From the NCBI GenBank assembly GCA_964638225.1, contig CAZWYL010000009.1:1-27446 (forward strand): a stretch of 27,446 nt of DNA, in the 5' to 3' direction. Source of the stretch: WJKK01 sp964638225. GTDB lineage: Bacteria > Patescibacteriota > WWE3 > UBA101185 > UBA10185. Made by a program: the position numbers and the translations under genes. Shown here in pieces: positions 15,519 to 24,010 of the stretch; the first letter of the stretch is position 1, and the number at the start of each line of letters is the position of its first letter. The notes below the pieces were generated by a model. That model worked only from the letters and a program-made list of their open reading frames with translations. It was not told the origin of the DNA and did not search any database.

Positions 15519-16199
15519 TCACAGATCATAGCCCTTTTTCGACACAAGTATCACATACTCTCCCTTTTCCTTTATTTTGTCTTTTTCTTCAAGAATTTTT
15601 TCGAGTTTGCCAACTTTAACATCCTCATATCTCTTTGTTAGGTCTTTTGCCAGACAGACAGTTCTATTGCCCAGACTTTCTTGCACTTCCTTAAGGAGTT
15701 TTTTTACCCTATAGGGAGACTCGTATATTACCATAGTTGCGGGTAGAGTGCCATATTTCAATAATATTTGTGTTCTCTGTGAGGATTTTTTAGGCAAGAA
15801 ACCTAAGAAAATAAAATTATCGCTGGGAAGGCCGCTAACTGAAAGTGCTGCTATTCCTGCGGAAGGGCCAGGAATAGAAATTATTGGTGTATTAGCGTTT
15901 CTTAGTTCTCTAACTAATCTAAAACCGGGATCTGAGATTACTGGAGTCCCGCTATCTGAGACAAGTGCTAAGGTATCTCCTTTTGCTAAAGATTCAAGGA
16001 TTTTAGGCATAATTCTCTCATGGTTTTCCTCTCTATACGAAATTTGCGGGGTTTTTATATTCCATTTTTGAAGAATTTTATCTGTTTCTCTGGTGTCTTC
16101 AGAAAGAATTAAGTCTACTTCCTTAAGAATTTCTATTCCCCTAAAGGTCATGTCCCCTAAATTTCCTATTGGTGTGGAAACTACATATAATTTACCCAT
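15519..16199 (-). CDS. rsmI: 16S rRNA (cytidine1402-2'-O)-methyltransferase RsmI
   Basis: A 226-residue SAM-dependent enzyme of the tetrapyrrole-methylase fold. Diagnostic pieces are LYVVSTPIGNLGDMTFRGIE at the N terminus, LSEDTRETDKIL, the SYREENHE block, LVSDSGTPVISDPGFRLV and SIPGPSAGIAALSVSGL, then FLGFLPKKSSQR. It methylates the ribose of C1402 in the decoding centre of 16S rRNA. The E. coli protein has 286 residues. This one lacks most of the C-terminal extension, as is usual for small genomes. An extended -10 box nine bases before ATG suggests its own promoter and a nearly leaderless mRNA. Confidence 0.95.
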   Translation of the reverse strand: MGKLYVVSTPIGNLGDMTFRGIEILKEVDLILSEDTRETDKILQKWNIKTPQISYREENHERIMPKILESLAKGDTLALVSDSGTPVISDPGFRLVRELRNANTPIISIPGPSAGIAALSVSGLPSDNFIFLGFLPKKSSQRTQILLKYGTLPATMVIYESPYRVKKLLKEVQESLGNRTVCLAKDLTKRYEDVKVGKLEKILEEKDKIKEKGEYVILVSKKGYDL

Positions 16200-16208
16200 A
16201 TCTAATCG

Positions 16209-16217
16209 ATTCTACCA
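16209..16217 (-). promoter_or_regulatory. Extended -10 promoter of rsmI
   Basis: TGG-TAGAAT on the minus strand, nine bases before the rsmI ATG. No -35 box is obvious, as is common for extended -10 sites. Confidence 0.5.
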
Positions 16218-16260
16218 CAATAGCGGTCTATCGCTTACTTAACGGGTTTTTTTATAGGAA

Positions 16261-17088
16261 CTAATCGCAGACAGCAGTACTTGGAGCTGAACTACCTGCA
16301 GAATCATAACCAAAGCCAGGAGCTGGTGCTTCGGCGCTCAAAGCTAAATTACATTCTTCCGGTTTATTTTCGAAATAATCGCATATAGTTGTTAGCAAAG
16401 ATTGTGCATCACGTCCTGAAGCATTTGCTTGAACTCCATTTACCACTAACGTAGGAGATCCTTGCACTCCATATAGCTCATTTTCTTCTTTATGGACATC
16501 AAACATAGGGTAACGCCCAGAGGCCCAGGTGGATTTATCTTCATATGAATCAGTTATAGCATAAGTTTGGTCTGTGTTTTGAATACAATCTGCTAGATTT
16601 GCCTGATTAATTCCTACTTCAGTTAGACAACCTGGTGAATCTGAATCTTCAAGGAAACACTCTAAATAAGCTATCAAGGAGTCAGGGTTATTTTCTTGAA
16701 TGCAATATTGAGCGAGTTGCTCATCAATTTCCTCTTTACCATGCATAATATAATCTACAAACTTTAAGTCGAAATCAATGTTACTTCCTAATGCCTTAAC
16801 TACAGGTATTATTCCCTTTTCTATTTGGGTTCCAAAAGGACAATGACTCATAACAAAGAGTTCTACATAAGGTTTCTCATTTTTGTTTTCTTCACTAACT
16901 GCCTTAGGTTGTGGGGCAGAATTACGCGGTTCATTTTCACTTAAGACGTTTTCTGTTTCCTCTTTTTCTTTACTTGTTGAATCAGTTGCAACTTTATACC
17001 AAAAATTCCCAAAATAAACCAAAGATCCAACGATCACTAGCGAGAGAATAGCTACTACGGGAATGGAATTACCTTTATTACTTTTCAT
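16261..17088 (-). CDS. Membrane-anchored thioredoxin-fold protein (DsbA/GILT-like)
   Basis: A 275-residue protein with one N-terminal helix (about 9-28), a polar linker to about 72, and a thioredoxin-like domain. The domain begins YVELFVMSHCPFGTQIEKGI and continues through a cysteine-containing helical insert to GVQGSPTLVVNG, whose SPT gives the cis-proline next to the active site. The expected CxxC is CPFG: C83 is kept and the second cysteine is replaced by glycine. Eight cysteines in total, mostly in the helical insert and the end, suggest structural disulfides in an exported domain. It could be an isomerase, reductase or binding protein rather than a classic oxidase. Gap to rpmG is one base, so it follows rpmG in an operon. 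Confidence 0.8.
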   Translation of the reverse strand: MKSNKGNSIPVVAILSLVIVGSLVYFGNFWYKVATDSTSKEKEETENVLSENEPRNSAPQPKAVSEENKNEKPYVELFVMSHCPFGTQIEKGIIPVVKALGSNIDFDLKFVDYIMHGKEEIDEQLAQYCIQENNPDSLIAYLECFLEDSDSPGCLTEVGINQANLADCIQNTDQTYAITDSYEDKSTWASGRYPMFDVHKEENELYGVQGSPTLVVNGVQANASGRDAQSLLTTICDYFENKPEECNLALSAEAPAPGFGYDSAGSSAPSTAVCD

Positions 17089-17089
17089 T

Positions 17090-17266
17090 TTACTTTAATC
17101 TTTTAACCTCCTTAAACCAAGTATGTTTTTTTAAAACCGGATTAAATTTCTTTAATCTTAGTTTATCTCTTGTGTTTACTCTATTTTTTTCGGTTACATA
17201 GGCCCTTATTCCTGTTTCTTCACATTCAAGACCTATCAACACTCTATTTCCTTTTTTTGATGCCAT
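17090..17266 (-). CDS. rpmG: Ribosomal protein bL33
   Basis: A 58-residue bL33 of the large subunit. MASKKGNRVLIGLECEETG at the N terminus and YVTEKNRVNTRDKLRLKKFNP in the centre are canonical. It has one cysteine only, so it is the zinc-free (C-minus) form. I choose ATG 17266. A longer start (17275) would fall inside the -10 box TAGAAT, while 17266 lies seven bases after it, the leaderless spacing seen elsewhere in the window. Confidence 0.95.
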   Translation of the reverse strand: MASKKGNRVLIGLECEETGIRAYVTEKNRVNTRDKLRLKKFNPVLKKHTWFKEVKRLK

Positions 17267-17273
17267 AGTGAGC

Positions 17274-17302
17274 ATTCTATTACAAAAGTACGTCTAAGAC
17301 AA
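17274..17302 (-). promoter_or_regulatory. Promoter of rpmG
   Basis: On the minus strand TTGTCT, a 17-base spacer and TAGAAT, with seven bases between the -10 box and ATG 17266. Transcription would begin at or next to the A of ATG. The divergent leuS signal lies 30-60 bases away. Confidence 0.7.
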
Positions 17303-17331
17303 ATTTTTACTAAAAAAAATCAAAATCTATA

Positions 17332-17340
17332 TGCTAAAAT
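17332..17340 (+). promoter_or_regulatory. Extended -10 promoter of leuS
   Basis: TGC-TAAAAT with six bases to the leuS ATG. No -35 box and no Shine-Dalgarno, so a leaderless start is likely. Confidence 0.5.
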
Positions 17341-17346
17341 TCCTTT

Positions 17347-19863
17347 ATGGAAAAAGGCCTAAGCAAAGGAAACTACAATCATAAGGGAATAGAGCAAAAC
17401 TGGAAAAGTAGTTGGTATGAGAAAAATTTATATAAAGCTTCTGATTTTTCCGAGAAGCCCAAAAAATACATATTAGCTGAATTCCCCTATCCATCGGGAA
17501 AAGCTCTGCACGCGGGCCACATGATGCGCTACACAGTTCCAGATGTTTATGCCCGTTTTTTAAGAATGCAAGGTTTTAATGTTCTTTTTCCAATGGGATG
17601 GGATGCTTTTGGTCTTCCTGCCGAAAATTATGCAGTTAAAACAGGAATTCATCCGGAAAAAACTACCCAAAAAGCCATAAACAATTACCAAGATTCTATG
17701 AAAAGAATGGGCTATGGAATTGATTGGGAAAGAGAAATTAACACAACAGATCCATCTTATTATAAATGGACCCAATGGATATTTCTAAAATTTTGGGAAG
17801 CCGGCTTAGCAGAATTAAAAGAGATGCCAGTTTGGTGGTGCGAAAAACTTAGAACTGTTTTGTCTGAAGAAGAAGTACTTACAACTAAGGAAGGCGAAAA
17901 AATATCAGAACGAGGAGAACATCCAGTTGAGAAGAAAATGTTAAAGCAGTGGGTTTTGAAAATCACGGATTACGCAGATAAGTTAATAGAAGGATTGGAA
18001 GGTCTAGATTTTCCTGATTCCATAAAACAAGCCCAAATTAACTGGATAGGAAAAAAAGAAGGCGCTTTAATAAACTTTGAATTTAATTACCAAAACTCTA
18101 AAGACAAAGATTTAATTGAAGCTTTTACAACCAGAGCAGACACTGTCTATGGAGTTACCTTTTTGGCTCTAGCTCCCGAACACTCTATAATAGAAAAGCT
18201 AGTAGAAAAAGCAAAAAATCCGGATGAGATTAAGAAATATTTAGAGAAGGCAGGAAGTAAATCTGACTTAGATAGAAAAACTCAAAAAGAAAAAACAGGT
18301 GTTAGAGTTGAAGGTATATTTGCCAAACATCCCTTTGAGCGGGTTGAAAGGGAAGTACCCATTTTCATAGCTGATTATGTTTTAACTGATTATGGAACAG
18401 GGGCTGTTATGGGAGTTCCCGCTCATGATGATAGAGATTTTGAATTTGCAAGAAAATATGATTTAGAGATTATTCAAGTTATAAAGCCTGCAGAGTTTGA
18501 ACTTAGCGAAACCGAAGCATATACCGGTGAAGGTACTTTGATTAATTCCCATGAATTTAATGGAATTGAAAGCATTTCAGCTAGAAAGCAGATCACTGCA
18601 CAACTTGAAAATTTAGGGAAGGGAGAAAAGGAGACAACTTATAAGTTAAGAGATTGGATTTTTTCAAGACAGAGATACTGGGGTGAACCTATACCACTCA
18701 TTCACACTCAGGACAACACCATAGAACCGATTTGTCAGACAGAAGATCAAAACTGTGTACAAGAAAATCTCCCATTAAAACTACCAGAGGTTCCTGACTA
18801 CAACCCCCCAGCCGATGGTTCCTCCCCATTAGAAAGAAATGAGGAATGGGTACAAACAAAAGATACCAAGGGCAGGCCGGCTAAAAGAGAAACCAACACC
18901 ATGCCTAACTGGGCAGGATCTTGTTGGTATTACATTCGCTATGTTGATCCAAATAATTCCGAAATCTTTGCCGACAAGAAAAAAATGGATTATTGGCTTC
19001 CGGTCGATAAATATTTTGGCGGCGCGGAACACACTACAATGCACTTGTTATATTCAAGGTTCTGGCATAAGTTTCTGTATGATCAAGATTTGGTTCCTAC
19101 AAAAGAGCCTTACAAATGGCGTATGAATGGTGGTCTATTGCTAGGACCTGATGGTACAAAGATGTCCAAATCTAAGGGAAACGTGATTTCCCCCATGGAT
19201 ATTATTGAGGATTATGGGGCTGATGCTTTGAGAGCTTATATATGTTTTTTGGGACCCTATACCGACACCTATCCATGGAATGACAATGGAATTAAAGCAA
19301 CTTATAAGCTGGCTAAGACTGTCTATGAACTGCAGGATAGAGTAATCAAGGAATCTTCTAAAGAGGAAATAAGTGAGGACCTTGAAAAGAAGTATCATCG
19401 GCTGGTTAAAAATGTCTCAGAAATGTTTGAAGAAATGAAAATGAATACAGCAGTTAGCGAGATTATGATTTTTGTTAATGAGTTGAAAAATCTTGATTTT
19501 ATACCCGAACAGATCTGGAAAGGTTTTCTGAAAATTCTTGCACCAATAATGCCCTTTTTGGCAGAAGAGTTATGGCAGACTACTAATGGTTTTTCTGAAT
19601 GGATGCCTGAAAACAGTGTTCACCTGGAAGAATGGCCGGAGTACGATGAGGACATCGCAAAAAAGGAAATCTTTTCTTTAGGGATTCAAATTAACGGAAA
19701 GATTAGAGATGACATAGAGATAGAAAGGGATCAGGATGAGAAGACAGTCAAGGAGCAGGTATTATCAAGAGAAAAAGTTCAGAAGTATATAGCGAACAAA
19801 AATGTTAAAAGATTTATCTACGTGCCAAATAAGATAATAAGTATTGTTACTGCTGAAAAATAA
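17347..19863 (+). CDS. leuS: Leucyl-tRNA synthetase
   Basis: A class I synthetase of 838 residues. The first catalytic signature is FPYPSGKALHAGHMMRY (HAGH at 55-58), and the second is KMSKSKGN near residue 605. The CP1 editing domain is recognisable by the threonine-rich TRADTVYGVTFLALAPEH and by YGTGAVMGVPAHDDRDFEFA, which contains the hydrolytic Asp. So mischarged tRNA can be corrected. The C-terminal anticodon-binding region ends with a short LeuS tail (INGKIRDDIEI). It charges the two tRNA-Leu found in this window and others. The MFS gene follows after three bases and is probably co-transcribed. Confidence 0.98.
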   Translation: MEKGLSKGNYNHKGIEQNWKSSWYEKNLYKASDFSEKPKKYILAEFPYPSGKALHAGHMMRYTVPDVYARFLRMQGFNVLFPMGWDAFGLPAENYAVKTGIHPEKTTQKAINNYQDSMKRMGYGIDWEREINTTDPSYYKWTQWIFLKFWEAGLAELKEMPVWWCEKLRTVLSEEEVLTTKEGEKISERGEHPVEKKMLKQWVLKITDYADKLIEGLEGLDFPDSIKQAQINWIGKKEGALINFEFNYQNSKDKDLIEAFTTRADTVYGVTFLALAPEHSIIEKLVEKAKNPDEIKKYLEKAGSKSDLDRKTQKEKTGVRVEGIFAKHPFERVEREVPIFIADYVLTDYGTGAVMGVPAHDDRDFEFARKYDLEIIQVIKPAEFELSETEAYTGEGTLINSHEFNGIESISARKQITAQLENLGKGEKETTYKLRDWIFSRQRYWGEPIPLIHTQDNTIEPICQTEDQNCVQENLPLKLPEVPDYNPPADGSSPLERNEEWVQTKDTKGRPAKRETNTMPNWAGSCWYYIRYVDPNNSEIFADKKKMDYWLPVDKYFGGAEHTTMHLLYSRFWHKFLYDQDLVPTKEPYKWRMNGGLLLGPDGTKMSKSKGNVISPMDIIEDYGADALRAYICFLGPYTDTYPWNDNGIKATYKLAKTVYELQDRVIKESSKEEISEDLEKKYHRLVKNVSEMFEEMKMNTAVSEIMIFVNELKNLDFIPEQIWKGFLKILAPIMPFLAEELWQTTNGFSEWMPENSVHLEEWPEYDEDIAKKEIFSLGIQINGKIRDDIEIERDQDEKTVKEQVLSREKVQKYIANKNVKRFIYVPNKIISIVTAEK

Positions 19864-19866
19864 ACG

Positions 19867-21081
19867 ATGTTAATAACTGCTCTGAAAGAAAAAATTTTGA
19901 GATCAAACAGATTTACACTTGAGGAATCAGCTGCTCTTTATACTACTAGTGCAGTTTCCGACTTAGCTATTTCCCTTATTGGTATATATTTGCCTATTTA
20001 CATTTACCAAATCTCTCTGGAAAATCTAATATTTCATTCAAATAGTTTGATAAATGGTCTTGGCTGGATTTCCATTTATTACCTAGTATTGTCTATAGGA
20101 GTTCTATGTACAATTTTATTTTTTACTCACTCTATTTTTAACAAATTACATTTGAAAAGCAGCTTGTTCACGGGGATAATACTTAGAATTGTAAGTCTAA
20201 TTCTGCTGCATTTTTCTGCAAGAAACTATTACCTGCTTATACCTTCTGCTGCTTTCTGGGGAGCAAGGATTGCTTTCTATTGGATACCTTATCATATATT
20301 TTTTGTGCGTAGGACCGATGATGGGGGCCATAAGTTTGGAACGGGAATTGGAAAAAGAAGATTTTTCTCAGGCATTGCAACGGCCCTGGGTCCCTTATTA
20401 GGTGGATTGATAATCACGAATTTAGGTTTTAATATTTTATTTTATTTAACAATCGTTTTACTTCTTTCTTCTGCGTTACCAACCGTATTATATGTAAAAG
20501 AAGAACGCCATAAAACACATAGAATTAAAGATGTCTGGAATGAATTCCTTTGGAATAAAAAATTCCTGAATACAACTATTGCCTTGGCAGGAAGAGATAC
20601 CGCATCTATTATAGTAACGATTTATTGGTCTATTATGTTGTACTTAAAGTTAGCAAATTTTGTAGAATTAGGATTTTTGAATACCATATCTTGCATTTTA
20701 GCAACAGTATTATTTTTAATAATAGGTAAACTCATTGATCATCATGAGAAAACGGGTTTGCATGGAATCTCCGTAGTAATCAATTCTTTAATACAAATAT
20801 CAAGAGTTTTTATAGTGTCTACAGTAAGTTTTTATATAAACAATATTTTCGATCAAATTAACAACTCAGCGTATAGCACAATTTTTATGTCTGCAACATA
20901 CGAGAAGGCCCAAAAAAATAAAGTTTCTAATTTTATGGTTTATCGATTGATGGTCTTTCACCTGTCAAGAATCTTCTTACTTGGCTTTGTTACTCTTACG
21001 ATTTTATTAACTGGAACTTGGCAATGGGTTTTTATAGTTGGGGCCATAGCCTCAGGATTAACCTTCTTGATAAACTATTGA
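19867..21081 (+). CDS. MFS-type membrane transporter, substrate unknown
   Basis: A 404-residue polytopic protein with about 11-12 hydrophobic helices in two halves, separated by a charged loop near 210-235 (YVKEERHKTHRIKDVWNEF). The pattern 'RRFFSGIATALGPLLGGLII' resembles the helix-5 motif (GPLLGG) of major facilitator proteins. No substrate motif is evident. It starts three bases after the leuS stop, which suggests joint transcription rather than a shared role. The last seven bases overlap the convergent gene. Confidence 0.75.
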   Translation: MLITALKEKILRSNRFTLEESAALYTTSAVSDLAISLIGIYLPIYIYQISLENLIFHSNSLINGLGWISIYYLVLSIGVLCTILFFTHSIFNKLHLKSSLFTGIILRIVSLILLHFSARNYYLLIPSAAFWGARIAFYWIPYHIFFVRRTDDGGHKFGTGIGKRRFFSGIATALGPLLGGLIITNLGFNILFYLTIVLLLSSALPTVLYVKEERHKTHRIKDVWNEFLWNKKFLNTTIALAGRDTASIIVTIYWSIMLYLKLANFVELGFLNTISCILATVLFLIIGKLIDHHEKTGLHGISVVINSLIQISRVFIVSTVSFYINNIFDQINNSAYSTIFMSATYEKAQKNKVSNFMVYRLMVFHLSRIFLLGFVTLTILLTGTWQWVFIVGAIASGLTFLINY

Positions 21082-22310
21082 TTTGAAGGATAGCGTTCCT
21101 TAACAATTTCAAAAAGAGTTTTTGACATAGCTTCTATCTCTTTCCGAGAAAATTTTGCTTTAATTATTTTTACCTCGGGACTTGTTAGCAAGGCAACACA
21201 CTCCTGTATTTTTCTATCTTTGTCAGGACCCCTAAAATCTTCTTTTTTCACAAGCCTTTCAGCTATTTTTCGCTTTTCCTTTAGAGCACTTCTTACTCTT
21301 TCGGTACGTGCTGCAGTGTTCCCTCCCTCTGTATTGGTTCTTTTCCTATCATAATCAGAGGGGATTTCTTTTTCTTCAGTTACTATTAAAACTTTACCTA
21401 ATCTTTTGGAGACTCGTAATCTTTCAAATCTTACTAGGGCTTGATAGTCTCTTTTGTAGATTTCTTGGGCCTTTTTTGCTAACTCTTTTTGAATAGTCTG
21501 GGCAGCCCTCTTACCTGAGAAATTTTCCCGCAGCTCGGTTGCAACCGTATCCACAATTTCACTCCATAATTCTCCCTCCTCTTGAAACTCTGCATAAAGT
21601 TCTCGAGCTAAATTTTCTTTAAACCTTTCTATCCCTTCCCATCTTTCAGAGAAGGTCTCTTCGAAAGATTTAAGCTGTTGAAAGGCACGGTAATCAATCT
21701 TTCCTACCTTAGCTTCACCAACCGCACTGACTTCTTGAACTTCAGATTCTTTCTCCTTACTTTCTCCACTTTTATATCTTCTTATATCTGTGAAAACTAA
21801 ATCTGGATTTCTATTGGAATCTCCTCTAGGCACGTCAAATCTTTCTGGATCGTGCAAGAAGGTTAAAAGTTCATTTTCTAAGATATTATCAGGATTGTAG
21901 CCCTTAAGCCTTAAATTCTTTTTTGGATTTTCAGGATCTGGAAGGGGTAGTTCTACATCTTGAAAGAATTCTCGAGGGTGCGCTTGTACTAGACGTTCAA
22001 ATAACTCGCCTTTTAAAACTCCTAATTGTTTTCTATATTCTGTAGTAGGTCCTTTACCATAACGAGAATTCTCTATGTCTACCGCCATCATGTGAGCGTG
22101 TATTTGTTCTACGAGATCATCTGGTAGGTTATTTATGATAGCTGTCTTTTCTTGCGTTTTTTCTGGGTCTAGGGTTGCGGCCTCAGAGAGAGATTCGATT
22201 AGCGCATTTTTTACCTCTTCAGGGGCGAGGTTTTCTTCAGAACCTTCTATTGACCTTACTTGATGTTCATGAGGTGCTGTAGGGATTTCTCCTTTTACTT
22301 TTCCTAACAT
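21075..22310 (-). CDS. Putative PD-(D/E)XK nuclease-like protein, 411 aa
   Basis: No family recognised by name, but the middle of this soluble 411-residue protein has the order of a PD-(D/E)XK core. A helix with GELFERL (E102, E105) precedes RNPDLVFTDI with D170. About 25 polar residues follow, then VGEAKVGK with E199 and K201, and a helix starting with AFQQL (Q211-Q212). A charged helical region (about 225-300) and a basic C terminus (KEKRKIAERLVKKEDFR) could bind nucleic acid. Such folds cut DNA in restriction, repair or recombination. It follows a GT39-like gene after 15 bases, in the same direction. No methylase partner is near. Catalytic identity is inferred from spacing only. Confidence 0.55.
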   Translation of the reverse strand: MLGKVKGEIPTAPHEHQVRSIEGSEENLAPEEVKNALIESLSEAATLDPEKTQEKTAIINNLPDDLVEQIHAHMMAVDIENSRYGKGPTTEYRKQLGVLKGELFERLVQAHPREFFQDVELPLPDPENPKKNLRLKGYNPDNILENELLTFLHDPERFDVPRGDSNRNPDLVFTDIRRYKSGESKEKESEVQEVSAVGEAKVGKIDYRAFQQLKSFEETFSERWEGIERFKENLARELYAEFQEEGELWSEIVDTVATELRENFSGKRAAQTIQKELAKKAQEIYKRDYQALVRFERLRVSKRLGKVLIVTEEKEIPSDYDRKRTNTEGGNTAARTERVRSALKEKRKIAERLVKKEDFRGPDKDRKIQECVALLTSPEVKIIKAKFSRKEIEAMSKTLFEIVKERYPSNQ

Positions 22311-22325
22311 GGGCCAGCTCTAATT

Positions 22326-23792
22326 TTAATTCTCCCATTTGTATAAATAAAATTCCTGAATCTTTTCAGTATAATCCCACCCTTTTAAAGGACCATGATT
22401 AACGAGATAAAAGGGTTCCTGAATTTCTTTTTTAACAACAATCTCTTCGGGAAAAATCAAAGGCCACCCGGAAGGCGCGATTACATTGTCTTGAAGTCTC
22501 ACACCAGAAAGTGAATCTTCAGTTAAATAGTGTTTAATCGTTCCATATTGTAATGGATCAGTGAAAACGAGCAATTTAGATGAATTTTCCGCATATTCTG
22601 CTAATTCTCTATAACCTAGATTATTGACCTCCTGAGAGAAATGGAAATCAAGCGTTATGCACAGATAGAAAATCAATATAGCTATCCCCAGATATCTATG
22701 AAAACTCGAAAAAACAAATATGAGATAAAACAATAGGATTGATAAATATCCGATTAAAATACGATCTATGTAAAGACTTACATCTAAATAGATAGAGGCA
22801 AAAAGTATCAAGAAAATAGGAAGCGTACTTAAAAGCAATAGATAAGATGCTCTCCTTCTTTTCTTCCCCTTGCTTCTAAAGAAAAATACAAGACTAATAG
22901 TTATTACTGAAAGGAAAATTAACAGGGCTTTATAGAGGTTTCCAGAGGAACCAAAAAGAAAGGTATAAAGTGTAAAAAAAAGATCGGAAAAGGTTACTTT
23001 AGGTATCCAGTTTAAGGATTTTTGTCCAATCTTCCACTGGCGGAATAGAAAAGGAGACCATAGTGCCAAAATTATCGTAGGTAATAGTAAAGAAAGTAGT
23101 CTAGGAAGAAGTTTTTCTTTATCAAGAATTACTTCAAAAAATAAAACTAAAAATATCCCCGGTAGGAAGAAAAGAGCCATGTAGTGAGTTAAAAAAGTTA
23201 AAGATAGAAAAACTGAAAACATAAACCATTCTCTTTTGTGAAGCGCGTGTACGGTTCCCACAATTAGGAAGGTTAATAATGCGTATGATCGCGCTTCTTG
23301 GGAGTAATTGATTAGAAATGGATTTACCGCAAAAACCAGTGAAGTTACGAGTCCTAAAATTTTACTGTCCGAAAATTTAACTCCAAATTTATAAACTATA
23401 AAAATAAGCGCAGTTCCAAACAGTGCAGATAAGAATCTCAAAGCAAAATCTGAGTAACCAAAAAACAAAGCCCAAATTCTTAAAATTATGTAATAAAAGG
23501 GTGGGTGTATGTCGGTAAGTGAGTACCTAAACATTTCCATCCAAGGACGTCTTATCAGTAATGAGGAAAAAGCCTCGTCATACCAAAATTCGGGTAAACC
23601 TAACTTCCAAATTCTAAGGAAAAAGGCGAAAACCAATATAATTATTAAAATGCAGGTATGGTTTTCTTCTGCCTTTCGGGAAAGTTTTTTAAGAAACTCG
23701 TCAAAATCTTCTCTGTAGTTCTTATTTGATATTAAAAAACCGGCAAAAGTTATAATGATCGCGGCTAAGATACCCTTTAAAAAACCAAACAT
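22326..23792 (-). CDS. GT39-like membrane glycosyltransferase (GT-C fold)
   Basis: A 488-residue polytopic enzyme. A first hydrophobic stretch (5-21) and a charged cytoplasmic loop precede helix 46-60. The outer-loop motif FWYDEAFSSLLI contains D72-E73, then DIHPPFYYIILR and YSQEARSYALL; these three are the usual landmarks of the PMT/ArnT-like GT39 family. About ten more helices and a small outer domain follow. It probably uses a polyprenyl-phosphate sugar. First gene of the pair with the nuclease-like gene and divergent from another GT-C gene, so 22326-25546 may be a surface-glycan locus. Confidence 0.88.
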   Translation of the reverse strand: MFGFLKGILAAIIITFAGFLISNKNYREDFDEFLKKLSRKAEENHTCILIIILVFAFFLRIWKLGLPEFWYDEAFSSLLIRRPWMEMFRYSLTDIHPPFYYIILRIWALFFGYSDFALRFLSALFGTALIFIVYKFGVKFSDSKILGLVTSLVFAVNPFLINYSQEARSYALLTFLIVGTVHALHKREWFMFSVFLSLTFLTHYMALFFLPGIFLVLFFEVILDKEKLLPRLLSLLLPTIILALWSPFLFRQWKIGQKSLNWIPKVTFSDLFFTLYTFLFGSSGNLYKALLIFLSVITISLVFFFRSKGKKRRRASYLLLLSTLPIFLILFASIYLDVSLYIDRILIGYLSILLFYLIFVFSSFHRYLGIAILIFYLCITLDFHFSQEVNNLGYRELAEYAENSSKLLVFTDPLQYGTIKHYLTEDSLSGVRLQDNVIAPSGWPLIFPEEIVVKKEIQEPFYLVNHGPLKGWDYTEKIQEFYLYKWEN

Positions 23793-24010
23793 AATAAGTA
23801 AATTTTATCAGACAAAAGTTATTAACTCTATTCTGAGGTATATTTTGTAGTTTCTAGAAAGAAGTGCGGTCTTAAACACTAGATAGCCACACTCTGTAAA
23901 AAGAAAAAACGTTATCAAAAAAATGTGAATAGACAATCATGCAGAAATATTTAGCGTATTGGAAACTTTTCCTTTAAAATGGAGTTATATTTATACGAAC
24001 AAGATACATA

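Noticed and set aside
16220..16258. Plus-strand terminator before GGGTTTTTTT in the rsmI upstream gap
   Set aside because: The AGCG/CGCT stem is only four pairs and is 11 bases from the T run, and no plus-strand gene ends there.
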